64,000 bases of DNA. It comes from Neodiprion pinetum. Its lineage: Eukaryota; Arthropoda; Insecta; Hymenoptera; Diprionidae. Positions 1 through 13,324 of this stretch are shown here, piece by piece. The translations under genes and the position numbers were made by a program. Each line of letters begins with the position of its first letter. Positions within the stretch are counted from its first letter, which is position 1. The notes beneath the pieces were generated by a model that saw only the letters and a list, made by a program, of their open reading frames with translations, did no database searches and had not been told where the DNA came from. The DNA lies in NCBI RefSeq assembly GCF_021155775.2, contig NC_060235.2, positions 32,156,607-32,220,606 on the forward strand. The letters run 5' to 3'.

Positions 1-10
1 CCTGTTTTAG

Positions 11-2905
11 CTGTCGAAGCCGCCTTGAGCGTGGCACTTAAGCTTCAAGCGATTGAAGACCGTAGCGGTAAACAAAAAAATTTTCTCGTGTCTCCATTAA
101 CTGTGGCTGCGGCATTAGGCCAGCTGATGCTTGGAGCGAGAGGTGATATGAAAAATCAAATTGGAATCCTTCTCACTCTTCACGATAGCACCCAGAATAG
201 GTGAATATGCTTTATTTCACTACAGGTTTTTGGATTTGTTTTAAAGCTTATCCTTAAACAGCGACTAAAATTTTGTGAATCGAGCTCACAATTTATCCTT
301 TTTATCTATCTATCCTTCCAATTTTACAGTTATACATTCATGCTCGGTACCTATATATAAGCAGAGATGTTTTTTTTTAAATTGTTATATTTTACCGGAA
401 ACTTTAACATCGTATTTTTCTAACGAATATGATTTCCTACTACGTCTGACTAGCGAAAATTGAACAATTACTTTTATTTTATCTTATACTATTCATCGTA
501 TTTTTTCTGCACTTATTATTATTTTCTCTATTACGTTCATCGTTAGTGTTGCTTTTTAATTGTTCAGCATTACGAATACGTCTGAGGCTGCTGTTGAACA
601 ACGAATTGCTAACAGTTCCGCTACATCGGTTGAACAACGTGTGGGAAATCCTGGGGATCCAAGTTTAGTTAAAGGAAGTGGCAATGTGGTTGTAAGTAAA
701 TAGTTCTTACTGTTCGTTTATTTGACACCTACTAATCCACAAGCCTACCGATAAAACATATGTGCGAACTAGTAAAATTATGCAGCGGCTTCCAGTATGT
801 CGAACGAAATTTGTGTGATATAGGTACTACAGTTGATAGAAATTTATTGGTGTAATAAAATCGCAATCCAGACTTTTTACTACCAGATCCAATGTCGGCG
901 TACAATTTAAATCGGCGCTGATTTATGGACTGTGAATATCACAAAGATAAGTGTCTTAAAGATTTGCTTCGTGCCACCGGTTTACTGTCATGATGATTGA
1001 AGAAGATACTCAAGTATTATTCACTGTGACAGTAGCGCGAAATCAATTTCGTTGGTTTTCCCCAGACGACCTAATGGAAGAACCCGTTTTGGAGTCTCTT
1101 GCGTCACTCGTACGTGGTATAAATACAACTGCGTTCGTCGTTCACTCAATTTCCTCATGTTTTCTTTCTTTCAGTCTCGATTCAGAAATACAGTCAGCGC
1201 CCAGGACGCCTGGTCTTACGAACCTCACCGGATAAAAATGCACCAATTTGCTACCAGGACTCAGGATGGTTCACCTGGTCTGGAATTGCATCGTCAACTG
1301 GGCAGCTTAATTAATGAGCTTTCAACCCCTCTTCCCCCACCTGGGGTTGTCCATTCGTTGGCCAACCGGTCCTACTTGCATACTAGCAGTGCATTTTTTG
1401 TCGACAAAAACATGAATCTGAACGATGTCTTCGTTCGTGCCGTTGTGGATTTCTACCAATCGAGAGTTATGCCACTTGATTTCAGGTACGTCGCACAAAA
1501 ATTAACTACTGGTATTCGAAGCCTGTTCGTATAAGATTTGCAATGATCTTGGGGAAGGTAAATTTTCAATAGACAAATCTGGTAGAGGATTATAATTCAT
1601 GAACCGTTCGTTTTCTCAACCGTTGTCCGTTTTGTAGTAATTATTTGACGTTATCATAGGAATAATTCTGTCGAAGCTCAGAACGAAGTGAACCGATGGG
1701 GATCGATGCAAACCGGAGGTCTGATTGATCGCTTCCTAGCGTTTCCGCCCCCACCGGACACAGCGGTAATTCAAGCTGTAACCGTCCACTTCCGCGGTGC
1801 CTGGCAAACGCCTTTCATACCCGGCGGAACGATTGGTGGACTCTTCAAGGTACCAAGGTCAACTTGACCGATAACGAAGCATGTCACTCGTGTACGTCTT
1901 TGAAATCGATACTGAACTGTAAGTTACTGTCATACAGACGTCAGAGAACACCACAGTCTCTGTGAACATGATGAGAGGTACACTCGAGGAGGCGACTTAC
2001 GCCGAAGACAATAATCTGGGTCTTCGCATGCTGGTGATGCCTTACTCTAATTACGAGTGCGCCATGTACGTGATCCTTCCAACAGAGACGAACCCCTTGA
2101 AGTACAACGTCGGTCATCTGGTCACTCAACTGACGAGCAAAAACTTGGTAGATCTTGCTGCGATGGTGAGTATTTCAAATTTCGTTAGCAAAATGCTCTC
2201 TCGAATTCGGTTGATTGACATTTGTTTCTTTATCAGGGGAAAAAACGGACCGTGAACGTCATGTTTCCCAAGCTCTCGTTGACTGCATCACTGAACTTGG
2301 CATCAGCCTTGGAGGAGCATGCCGCATTTCTGAACAAAGAGAAGGCTGAAGCTGAAGCGGCAAACGGGGCGAACGAAACCCTTGAGCCCGTTGTTTCGAA
2401 CTTAAACCTAACGTCACCCACTCCAAATCAAATCACAACTTCAGAGGTGAACGTTAAATCTCGAATCAACAAGAACGCATCAGTGAATCAGAAGCCCGAT
2501 GATGTGCAGCGAGTCATACCTTTGAACGCATCGCAGCCTGCGTCAAGTTCAGAGTCCACTCCAGTTCTCGAGGGCGGCAAGAGCACTGAGGAAATTCGGA
2601 TAACGTCGAGAATGGGAGAAGCTCTCTCGGATCCCAGCGAGTCCAAGGAACCCTTGCCCAAGGCCCCGTTGATCCTCGCCGGGGCGGCGAAAGACTCCAA
2701 GTTCCGGATATCGGACATTATTCAACAGATAGCACTTGAGGTCAACGAGGCGGGAACAGAGGCAGCCGCCATTGTCGGAACGACGATAAACTACAGCGGT
2801 GGCGTGAAAAATTTCAAAGTGAACAGACCTTTCCTGTTCTTCATCCGCCACGAAGAAACCCACGCGATTCTTTTCTGGGGAACCATCGTCGATCCTACCG
2901 CGTGA
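11..2905 (+). CDS. Serpin, inhibitory type, 5' end outside the window
   Basis: Secreted or hemolymph serine protease inhibitor of the serpin superfamily. Exons inferred by splice sites and phase: 11-200, 568-691, 1175-1485, 1660-1849, 1938-2165, 2237-2905. The window opens on an acceptor (ttttag), so the signal-peptide exon lies upstream. Visible serpin hallmarks are NFLVSPLTVAAALGQLMLGA (helices A/B), a strand after LANRSYLH, FYQSRVMPLDF, the NxVNRW segment, HFRGAWQTPF, and the C-terminal RPFLFFIRHEETHAILFWG. The hinge EAGTEAAA matches the inhibitory P17-P8 consensus; counting from it puts P1 near the Tyr/Ser of INYSGG, which would suit chymotrypsin- or elastase-like proteases (inference). 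Two insertions enlarge it: a Ser/Asn-rich stretch (exon 568-691 and start of the next) and about 120 polar residues at 2326-2690. About 570 codons are visible against a usual 380-400. A Spn28D-like orthologue is possible but unproven. Confidence 0.93.
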
Positions 2906-4092
2906 TCAATATTCGCGAATTTTATACCTCGATTAATTTTTATCGATTGATTCTGCGGCTCTGTCATCCAGAAGAACCGGTTTTGCAGATCAAGAATTTC
3001 CATCCGGCATTTAATATAGTGCTGTTTAGTATTACTTTTTGTACATTAAATTCAACGAACATGGCATACGAGTACCCGTAACAGTGGTAACGATGTATAA
3101 TGCCGATATACGCCACATCAAGGAAAGAAATGATAAACGGGAAACTTAATCGCGTTGTCTGTTTCATCTTTACCAAAAACCAGCCACCTATATAAAAACT
3201 TAGCGCCATACCGTACAGCTTATTTGATTCACTTGTACCCTATCGATGCCGGCGCGACTTTTTATTGCGTGCTGCTGGATAGTCAAGTCTAGTGGACCGT
3301 AAAATGCAAAGCAATTGACCAGCAGTGTGTACTACACCTCGGGTATCGATGTGTACAGGTATAGAGCGAGCCGTGCATCGGTTAGGCACAGACGTTTAAG
3401 TGCAGACCGAGTCGTGGAGGGAGACCTGAAGCAATCTGACAATATAACAATCGGACCGGCGTGGCCGACGCAATTTCCTCCGCGAATGCGTCCCACTGGA
3501 ACCATCGGATCCGTATCTATTTTATAGATAAGCCTATTTCATTCGCGCCTCATTCTTGCGCTAGGTGAGGCAATTCGTCGAAGAATCAACGATTGCAAAA
3601 TTGCGCGGGTCCCGTGTCTGCTCCGTACTATTTTCTCATAAAAAATATACCGAAATCAGCACAGTTTTCCCTTACTCTTTTCTTTTTGTGATTCTACTCA
3701 CTAAAGTCTGCGGTTTCTTTATTAGAAGTTTGTTTTTAGTACCTAATTTTCACAACGTGTTTTTACAACACAGTTACGCAAGTGATTGTACCGTTCTTTT
3801 TCGTTTTTTTTTTTTTTCTTTAATGATTTTTACCTCTCACGGAAGTGATACAATGCTAACCGGGCTATTATTGAGGGCCTAGAGATATACCGGTTGAATT
3901 TAATTGAATTCGGATTTATTGGAATCGTTGAGAGTAAAATTGTTCACACTTGTGCCGCAGGCGCAGCTTATACGTAGAAACAAGACCTTGAATTGCGGAA
4001 ACATGTTAAGCGCTTCGCTCTATGAATTGATAGAGGATGTGGATTGCAATTTTTATTATAAAAAAATGTATATACAGATATTAATCTTGTGA
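2906..4092. other. Intergenic region between serpin and CBM14 gene
   Basis: Holds the serpin 3' UTR, whose end I cannot place, and the 3' UTR of the convergent CBM14 gene. There is a 14-base T run near 3808-3821. Several short open frames are present but lack splice signals, family motifs or convincing composition. Confidence 0.6.
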
Positions 4093-7000
4093 TTAACACG
4101 CCACGTTGAACCACCAGTCGCACACTTGCAGATTCTCGCTGAAGAGGGTTCCGTTTGGACACATCATGGGAACTCCGGTCTTTTCTCCGTAACACACGTA
4201 GAATATCTATAATAATCGAGAAAACGGTTAGTCAATGACCACAGTCTGCACCGGTAAAAAGAAAATGAAGATTGCAAAAACGTTACTTCTAATTCTTCAC
4301 ACTTTTACTATCCGTAACAAACTGCAGCCGTCACGGCTAACGGGCCTGACAATGACAGCGTGTGAAACGAATTCTGAGCCCTCATTCCGGCTGTCCACAC
4401 GTCAGTGTCTCAGTGGGTTAGAGTTACTTGTTGAATTTTGCACGAGCGTGAACAGTGACTGTTACAAAAGTTAGAATGACTCTTGCAAAGAGGACTTTTA
4501 GGCTTTGGAATTTTTTTTTTTTTCTGACTTGCATTGGTGAACAGCAGTAATAGTTTTCAAATGCAGCTTATCTTTTTTTTCATATTTTTATCTATAAGTC
4601 TACCTTCGTTGTACGAGCAGAAATGTTTAGCACATCTTGATGAAACTACAATGTGTTCATTGATGTGCGAAGAATGAGGTACGAATTAAAGTCGCAACGC
4701 GTTGTGTTCGCCACTTGTATGAACACGAATGCATTATGTGCCTCGAACAATGAATTATAAGGCGAGACAATCAACTCGTGCGCATTATTGTAAATGTTTT
4801 ATAGAGTCACAGCAGGAATTCATATATACGATTTATTGTCTGATCGATCGTTGGGCTTTTTCAATAGTGTCCAACACCTCCAGCAATAATAAATCGTTTA
4901 ACCGAAAAATATTTACGTAACACTGAAACTTTCGGAATTATTATAAGTTCGTGTTGCGGTTCAGCACTCGGGCGTCAAATTTTCTTGTGACATTTTTATT
5001 CCATCACGTCGTTTGATTACCTGACATCTGGATGCACGGTCGGCGAGATAGATGTGCGTTCCAGGACCGACCGGACAGACGAACCTGCTGGAAGGATACC
5101 GGAGGTAATTGTGCTCGTGGTGTTGATGAACGGGATAATCTTGGCCGGCGACACCAGGAATCGCGTCAACTTTCCACGCCGTATCTGCATCGCAAAAAAT
5201 ATTACGTTGGTCGTAATGGGTTCGATAAATGGAGTAAATTAGAAAAAACAAGACTCTCCGGATTTTGATTGTACTTATTTGAGACATATTGTACATATTA
5301 TCTCGATGCGGAACTGTACTCCGTTTACCATCCGGAAAGTGAATGCCAGAGTCACCGCACAATTGGTGCGGATATTGAATAGAATCGGATATCAACAGGT
5401 GCAATAGTCTGATACTTACCAACAAACTTGTAGTGGTTTACGGTTTGAACCGGACGTCTTCCCCAATGATACCCGGTTTCTTCGGATGAAAGGATGTCTT
5501 TCTTCTTCGAAATTTCATTTTCATTCGCCTTCTGATTATATCTATCAGATCCGCCTGTTCTAGATGCAGACTCAACAGTGGCATTAGGATTCAACCTTAT
5601 CTTCAAGGGTTCGGAAGCGGTATTACCCCAGTACGGCGGAAACTTGGTGTCAGTTTTCCGAGATGAATCCGACGGATATTCCTGACGGTTACCAAAAGTT
5701 TCCTTTCTTTTTTGCGGGACAAAGAAACGTCCGATGTCGTTTTCATCTGGCCCGTGGCGTGCTGACGAATTCTTCACCCCGTCCCTGAGAGAATACGACG
5801 AAGTGGATTCGTGGAACTTCGAACGGCCGAAAGTGGTACTGTCTGGAAGTTCCGTTGTAACGACGTCGTCCTTCTTGGTTAGTGACGGAAGCTGGGCCGT
5901 TTTATCGTTTTCAAAATCGAACTCGGGAGTGTACGATTTGTACGGTGGTAGCAGCACGGAAGACGGGGTCGAATATCTTCCCGATGGCCTTGAGCGCAGT
6001 CGAACATTTCTACGTGGAGGGTCTGAAGGGCCGTTGTCCGACCTGGGGCGCAGTTCGGCTGCCATTATCGGCGAACCAAATGTTCGAGGCTTTTCCGACT
6101 GTTCATTTTTCCGCAGTCTTTTACCGTTCAAAACCTTGTCAGCGTTCTGTAGTGCGATTGCCAGTGACTTTATACGCTCTTCGTTCGATGCAAGTGTCCG
6201 ATTGGGCAAGATTTTAGCAAGCAATGGATCTCTGTAACGACTACTGGTTTTGTTGCTCGTCAGTTTTGCAGCTATTGTTGTACCTTGTCTTGCCAGAGAC
6301 TCCACTGTCAGAAATTGAATGATTCCTGAAAAATCGAGCACAGAATTTAATTGTGCACTTATTGAAGTGGTTGTTTTGTTCGATGCGGGATTGTTGATCA
6401 AATAACTCAAACGAGGGATTAGATCAGCGTGGTATTTATAAATTCGTTCGATCCGAACACTTTACTTTGGTAGTTGTTGAAAATATGAATAAGCAGGAAA
6501 GCTGTGACTTGGCAGTTCCTTGAAAAGTAATAACCGAATGAGAACTTTCGCAAATTGAGTTTCGAATTATATCATTTCATCAAGGGCAAACAGGCGCTAA
6601 AGAAGAAAGTATACGCATTCGTGATTGCGAACGAAGTCGAACAATGCGAAACTTCGAGATCGGTATCTCAAATTTATAAACAGAATCGTCCAGTACAGGT
6701 ATTATCCTCATTTACATGAATGAAATGTGCTAAACTGTCTTACATAACCATTGCGTGAAATTTTAATCACACAATGTAACATCGTGGAAAAGTATTCGAA
6801 TTTTTTCATATAAAGCTGCCGTATATTCCGAAACCGATTGTTCGGACATGAAACAGTTCGTGTAACCGGTTAATGTCAAATTGCAAAACAATGACCCATA
6901 TGCAAACTTGGTTCCCATGCCGCGATAATATCCTGTTAGAAAAATGTGTGATATTTTTCGGTTGTTTCATAGATGTATTCAATTACATGAAACAGACTCG

Positions 7001-7768
7001 CAATTCATTACCACTGACTACTAAACTGAAAGATTGAAAAAAGAATCTACTATAATGATAGTAGTGAAAACTGATACAACGATGTTGAAACTATTTCTCC
7101 TTCGTGAAAGGTTAAAGCGATGGATACTGCAATTATTATATGACGAGCAGATTGCCTTTAAAGCGATTCTTGGCATTGGCAACATAGATGCGCGAAAATG
7201 TGGAATGGTGCTGACCGAGAACAAGGTATTGTTTTATTTTGTTTTTTTCTTACAACGAAACGACTTTCGGAAGTAGATGAAGGTCCGATTACATTGTGTC
7301 TTACATCCGTCTAGTTTCTACGCTACGGGTCTGTTATTTTCAAGGCACCCGTAAACCGTTGCTGAATAATTGCTGTCTAAAATTCGGACAATGCCACATA
7401 TGCACGGTGCACATTTAAGCGCTTCCACCAGCCAAAATTATTTTGCATGAATCATTTAAAATTTAAATATTCTACAGACTCTTTTGACGTAATTTTCTCA
7501 CACTTTCCCCAATAATCATTTACGATCAATCGCGACGAACAAATTTAACAATGTCCTGTCAGGATTACACTCAACAACTGCACGCCATCCTGTCTACCAT
7601 TCACTTCCTCCTGAGCTTCATGAATACGCATTCTACACATTTCACAGTTAATTAGATCGTGCCAGAATTGAATGCCAAAGATAGTTTGTGGCAGTATTAT
7701 GTCAAGTAAAAAATTTACGGTTAATCTAACTCACCCAAGAACAGGATAGGCCTCAGCATAGTCCGCAT
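4093..7768 (-). CDS. Secreted single-CBM14 (peritrophin-A) chitin-binding protein, CPAP1-like
   Basis: Predicted cuticle or extracellular-matrix protein that binds chitin. Exons in transcript order: 7735-7768, 5420-6325, 5021-5184, 4093-4206, with phases 1, 1 and 0; total 1218 nt gives 405 aa. Residues 1-23 (MRTMLRPILFLG then IIQFLTVESLA) form a signal peptide that is split by the 1.4-kb first intron; the exon-2 acceptor at 6327-6326 is strong (tttttcag). Residues about 25-310 are Ser/Thr/Arg-rich and low in hydrophobics. The C-terminal about 60 residues carry six cysteines with spacing C-x16-C-x5-C-x10-C-x12-C-x7-C, including CPNGTLFSENLQVCDWWF, the CBM14 signature. One domain preceded by a long linker fits the CPAP1 group of cuticular proteins. 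Ends two residues from the last Cys region (NVAC, stop 4093-4095). The exact CPAP1 subclass is not assignable. Confidence 0.9.
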
Positions 7769-8311
7769 GGTGGCCCTCGCGTTCGGAGGAACTCTGTCTG
7801 CTATTTCGCGCGCCGAGTTGCTTGATACTGTTCTATGCGAGGGCTGTTCCTCAGGAGGTAAGCTATTACTCCAGGGCCTGGAGAGGGGCGTCTATCTTTG
7901 TGAGGCGACGTTCAGATACAGAAACCAGGGAAAGTCACGGTGTGCGGCGTCACGCGAGCACCTTTACGTGCCCACAAAAACGCTTAAGGATCAAACTGTT
8001 GCAGAAGCTATACGAAGAATTTTTTCTTGTTGACGAGAAATCTGCACTACTAAACTTGTTGCGAAATTATTGAAAATCTACGCTTCGGATTATTAACTTC
8101 CAATAAAAGAATTCCGATCGTCGACGTTGAAAAAAAAATTACCAAAAAACTTGATCGGTCGATATAAATGTTGAATAATTAATGTGGCAATCGACGCGAT
8201 AAATGTGACGTATATACTTTAACCCGGTATTATAATACACGCTGCGAATGATTATTCATTAAATGACAATGGCCGGTATTATTTGAAAAGTTGAATCATA
8301 TTGTTGTTTTT

Positions 8312-9460
8312 TCAGAGGTCGTAATCGTGATCGTATCCTTCGATAGGTTTTCTTATGATGTCATTTTCCAAATGACGCTGAACTTCGTGCCCTGCAGTCT
8401 GTAGCGTCAAGTAAAAAAGGTCACGCTTTGAAATATCCGTTTGAAGTAAGTGACAAATTCCTGGGATCGCTGACATTTAGCCCCAAGAGTTCACTACGCC
8501 ATTGCAAAGGCCGGTTTATTCAGTACAACTTTGCCTAGAGAAATTTTTGACTACGGTTTTTTGTTTTGTTAATCGTATTCTTTCTGTCTTCAGGAAAACC
8601 GGAAATACCCCTTTGCTCGTGTTATCCGGTAATTGTTTAAAAAAAATTCCAATCTGTGAACAAATTACTATACCGGCGACATGTGACTTATTTTTCTGCA
8701 ACAGAGGTTTGAAATTTACTTTCGCTGAGAATTGTTTAAACCGAGCAGTGACATTGAGGAGTGTGTTTCGAACGTTAGGTGCATAATTTAACACCGTGAA
8801 TAGTTCTCTTGTTGCTCAAATATAATGTGCATAATTTTAATTTTTTGATGATGTCGATAATTATATGTTCATGCCGTGATGCGTAGATCTGATAAGTTTC
8901 CGTTGCATCCTTGACCACTGAGGCAAATACAGTTTTCATATTTTTTGCGCTAGTTAGAATCTTGAAACCGTGCCGTGATTCTTGCGAAATTGTGGGAAAT
9001 TGAACACCTACGCTTCGTATCGCACGTGACACATGAACAGCAAAACTCACCAGTACATTGCGAAAATGGGTCTGAAATCATTCAACTCGGACCTCGTGAA
9101 AGATATCACATGTCATGATAACATCAGATGGGCACGATACAGCGTGCTCGAGTAATATGTGTTTAATTAACTCCTCCGTTCACTGAAATTCAGTGGGCAC
9201 GCGCTTAACTATTACAAAAAAAAAAAATAGCGCTGGGAATAATGTTTGACCCCTGTTTCCGCTTGCATCACGTTCGCTGAAATGTTGGACGAATAAAACC
9301 TGACTCAGATTTCTTACCCGAAACTTGAAGAGTTTCTAGACATTTTTCACAGGGAAGACGTAAGTAGGATATCGTCTTACTTGCTAATAAGATATTCCGC
9401 TTACAATTAGGTGTGTACTTTGCTTGTTGAAAACGTTCACTTTTCGTGCGCAATGCTGTA
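8312..9460 (-). CDS. Unrecognised gene, two candidate 3' exons
   Basis: Two exons that join in frame on the minus strand: 9318-9460 (acceptor tcattgcag, donor TTTCGG|gtaaga, phase 1) and 8312-8460 (acceptor gatcccag, ending in TGA). The joined tail contains a C-x2-C (LPCEKC) and a highly charged C-terminus ending in RKPIEGYDHDYDL. Composition of the last exon is strongly protein-like, and the donor and acceptor phases agree. I found no convincing 5' exon or start codon up to 11 kb and recognise no family. It ends about 540 bp upstream of the start of the CBM14 gene, same strand. It may be a real small gene, an exon of a longer gene, or chance open frames. Confidence 0.35.
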
Positions 9461-11083
9461 CTGCAATGACTTGCATCAAATATCGTGTAGCATCCAATCT
9501 GTCGAGTGCTGACAGCATCGTTCAAAGTACGATTTAAATATTTTATTAAGTCGCAATGAATAACGGGGGACTCCTATTTCTCGACTTATACTTTCCACTG
9601 ATTTATCGTGCCTTGAATCAGTTCACATTCAGATCATGCATCCCTAAAAAAACGAGTATTATAATCATCTTTGAAATTTTTATTGGTAGTAGCAAAACAA
9701 GATTGATAATGCATAAAATGGATTGAAGTATTTATTCCATGACCTGTCAGCCAATTTAAAAAAAAGTGATTTCGAAATGCATTGAACACGTAAGAAGATA
9801 AATGAGCTTTATGATCTTGTATTCCATTCTTTTTACGTTCACTCGCGACTGTTTGGCTGCAACGGATGGATGGATCACGGACAACTGTACGAAACATGCG
9901 TGTACAAAGACACTTTCATGGTAAGCTCTATCAGCGAACCCTAATCTACGAAATAATACCTACGCCGAGACACGTGTAGGTGTATGTAGGTCCCGCATTC
10001 ATTATGTCGATTCGACCTCTGTTTGAGCCTTGAAACAACGGACGATAACTATCAGTTGTTTTCACGAGTTTCCCTTGAAACACACCAACTGAACAAGCGT
10101 CTTTAGTGCAGCAGATCTCAAGCGTAAAGATGGGTTTTCATTCATAACGAATTTAACGACGTCCGTCTATGAATTTTGTGGAAGCACATTTCATTTTACG
10201 GGTGCCCCTGCTTCAGTGCTGGCCGAAATATCATCGCAATCTTGATGGTATGTAACAGTAGATATGACGTAATAAATTATCGTGTTCGAGCGATGCAAAC
10301 GTCGCGTTTAATACACCGGAACCCCTGATGATTAAGGATAAATTTTAAATTTACTGTTGCAATAAACTAGCCAGACTTCATAATGTACATATAAGGTCAC
10401 GCTGATCCATGTTATGAAATTTAAATGAGAAAATTATTATTTGTCCTTTTTTGTCATTTTTAACGTGATCTGAAGTGGAAAACTTCACGTCCCACGATGA
10501 TCGATTTTCTTGTGGATTTCTTAATGCTTTGACGAAAAATCGAATCTTACACACTAATGCTACATTATTTTAAAACTTCCCTCTGTTCTATTAGAAGAAG
10601 AGTCGTTCTATTAATTACTGCAGATATTGAAAATTGATTTGTCACTGGACGACCTTTGACTATTATGGACTACCATAACGGATTTTTATGGTTTTGGACT
10701 TAATCAATACGGTTCTTTCTATGAGCTTTAAACTTTGTGCAAAATCAGTTCACACAACGAAAATAGCGGTAAGTTCCAGAACTGTTCCTTTTAGGGCAGG
10801 CGATATTTCGTAATTTCTTTACTGCGTCCGCTCTGCGGTGTGATTAGGCATTAGAGGTACAAGAAATTTGATCAGTGACCGGGAAAACATATCTTACACA
10901 TCGTCGGTTATTCAAAAAGACATTATTTTAATCATTTCAATACAGTCTTTAAACGGGTTGATTATAATCATAGTTAGAATATTTTCCAGCAATCGGTATG
11001 TCCGAAGGCTTTGTATACGGTCCCACTTGAAACGGAATTTTTATTTTTATTCCTTAACGAACAGTATACTTTATATCAATGAT
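9461..11083. other. Intergenic, no supported gene
   Basis: AT-rich sequence between the candidate unknown exons and the 3' end of the kinase-like gene. It contains a few plus-strand GT donors following short open frames (for example ending near 9919, 10251 and 10765), none with an acceptor partner or recognisable protein. The stretch may hold missing 5' exons of the unknown minus-strand gene. Confidence 0.5.
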
Positions 11084-13285
11084 CTACTTGATAAAATATT
11101 TGCACTTATCCACTATTCGTTGCAGTAGCCGTGGAGACAATCTTTGCTTCCAGTAGTCTACAGCCGCTGTGGTCTCAGCCGTGTGCATCGCAATTGCTGA
11201 CTTATCGGGAATATCTTCAAGATTCGCTAAGAGCGCAGGTGCGAGCCAAAGACTTACCATCATACCGTAGATTTGCGATCTCTGCATTTCGCATTTCAAC
11301 CAATCTAAGGTGATTTTTTCATACGCATTTGTACGTAACTCTGACAGCTTCGACCGCAGTTTCATATAATATATTTCAAGAAAAGTATCGTAATATTCTA
11401 CTAGAACTTCGTGTTGAACACTGCTGTGTAGGAAGCCCTGAAGATCTGTGACCAGGGGCCCGAATCTGACAACTTGGAAATCTAAGAATCGCATACCGCT
11501 GACTACCGTTTTCCCCTTAACTTCCTCGTGCTTGAAAAGTATGTTGTTGATCCACAAATCACCATGGCACACCACCGAATATTCTCTAGGTTTCACCAGT
11601 TCCTGTGCCGAAACATAATATGCGCCTTGAATATCATAAAGTCTATTGTTTACTCGTAAAGATCAAGTCGTACCTTCATTAAATCATAAATTTTTCCTTG
11701 GTACTCTTCCATAAAGGCGATCTCTTTCGAATAGTCATCTTCTGAGGTCGCGGCAACTTTCAAGCACAAGACGATAAAGTTGGGGAAGTCGTTCATATTC
11801 TTCCCTACACCTGGAGGATCCGTGTCAGGAAAATAGGCTTCTACGAAGTTGGTTTTCATACGGTTAAAATTTTCCGCGTCATTGTGTTCTAGGATAAACG
11901 ATGCTGCATGAAGATCGGCTAATCCCTAAAAAAAAAAAAATGAAGAAAATCATACAAAGATACTGTTTTGCCTAATGATACAAGGTTTTGAAAGAAATCT
12001 ATTGCGATACGATAATATAATTAATTATAGTAAAGAGCCTGACCTCGAGTACGATTTTCGTATGGTCAAAGTCTAAGCCCTTAACTCTGTCCTCGAGAAA
12101 GAATCCTAGTGGTTTTAAGTCTTCCAGGATAATCTGTTTAACATTAGTGAACAAGCAATCGGGAAGTATTTTCTGATCCTTGCCGAGAAGCATTGGCACT
12201 GTCTGGTACATTCTAGCTTCGTTGACGAAAAAGTTCTGACTTTGAAAGACCTCCTGATGAATTTCATTCGCAGCCAGATGTTTGGAAATGAAACTTTTGT
12301 TGTAATCTAAAAAGTAAATGAATACTAGCTTTAGGATTTTCACAGCGATTACTAGAAAATCGCGAACAAGTATTATTCTCTCTCATCTTGAAAATCGAAT
12401 GGCTGATCCTTAGTTAACTCGAAAATGTAATGCAGTATTTTTGTTCAGAATTGTATACACAATGGGGCGGTTAGGCACTTTGTTGCATTTAAGATACGTA
12501 AACGTGAAAATTCCGAAGTCAACGCAATTCTATACGCAATGCCAAACAATAATATCTAAAAACTCTTTTGTATTATGCCAAAAAAAGAACTCAAAATGTA
12601 TTCAAACAACAAGTGGCATTGCATGTAAAATTGCGCTGATGATTGAATTTTTATGTGAATGAAGCGTAAGATTTGATAAGAGTGAAATTAAGTGACATTT
12701 AACACGGTCGGGGAAGACTGACTAAAGCATTCCCTTAATTAATTTTATTACAATAATTTGGCGTATCAAGATTTATACGTAATACGCACCGAATCCAGCT
12801 CCGGTTGTCCCTGTGACAACAAGACGTTTTATGACTGACATGTAGTTGACTCCTTTCTCGCAGCCAGGACTTGTGACCACAGACTTGACTTCGAGATTTG
12901 CATCATTTTCATATTCGCGCAACACCTTCTGAATTAATTCTTTGTCTGCAAATAAGCACCGTGTGAGATTACTATGAATATGCCTGGAATTCATGTGGAC
13001 TTGATAACTATTATGAAAATCTAGTTGTTCGCAATTGACTTTCCTCTACTCTGGTCTACAATGACAATAATTGTGATTAAATACCCTCATATATATACAT
13101 ATATATATATATGTAGTAACAAAATTGAGCACACTAGTAGTAAAACTATTACCAAAATGCATTAAGCGTACGTATTATGACTTTCCGTGAAGTTGAAGTT
13201 TTCACTGACGTTAAGGAATAATGATATCGTTTTTGTGTACACCTGATAAGTGATAAGATAAAAATACTTTTTTTTTTTATTTTAT

Positions 13286-13324
<39 letters not shown>

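Noticed and set aside
5734..6237. 167-codon plus-strand frame opposite the CBM14 gene
   Set aside because: It is the antisense shadow of coding exon 2 (5420-6325), whose minus frame splices in phase to a signal peptide and a CBM14 domain.
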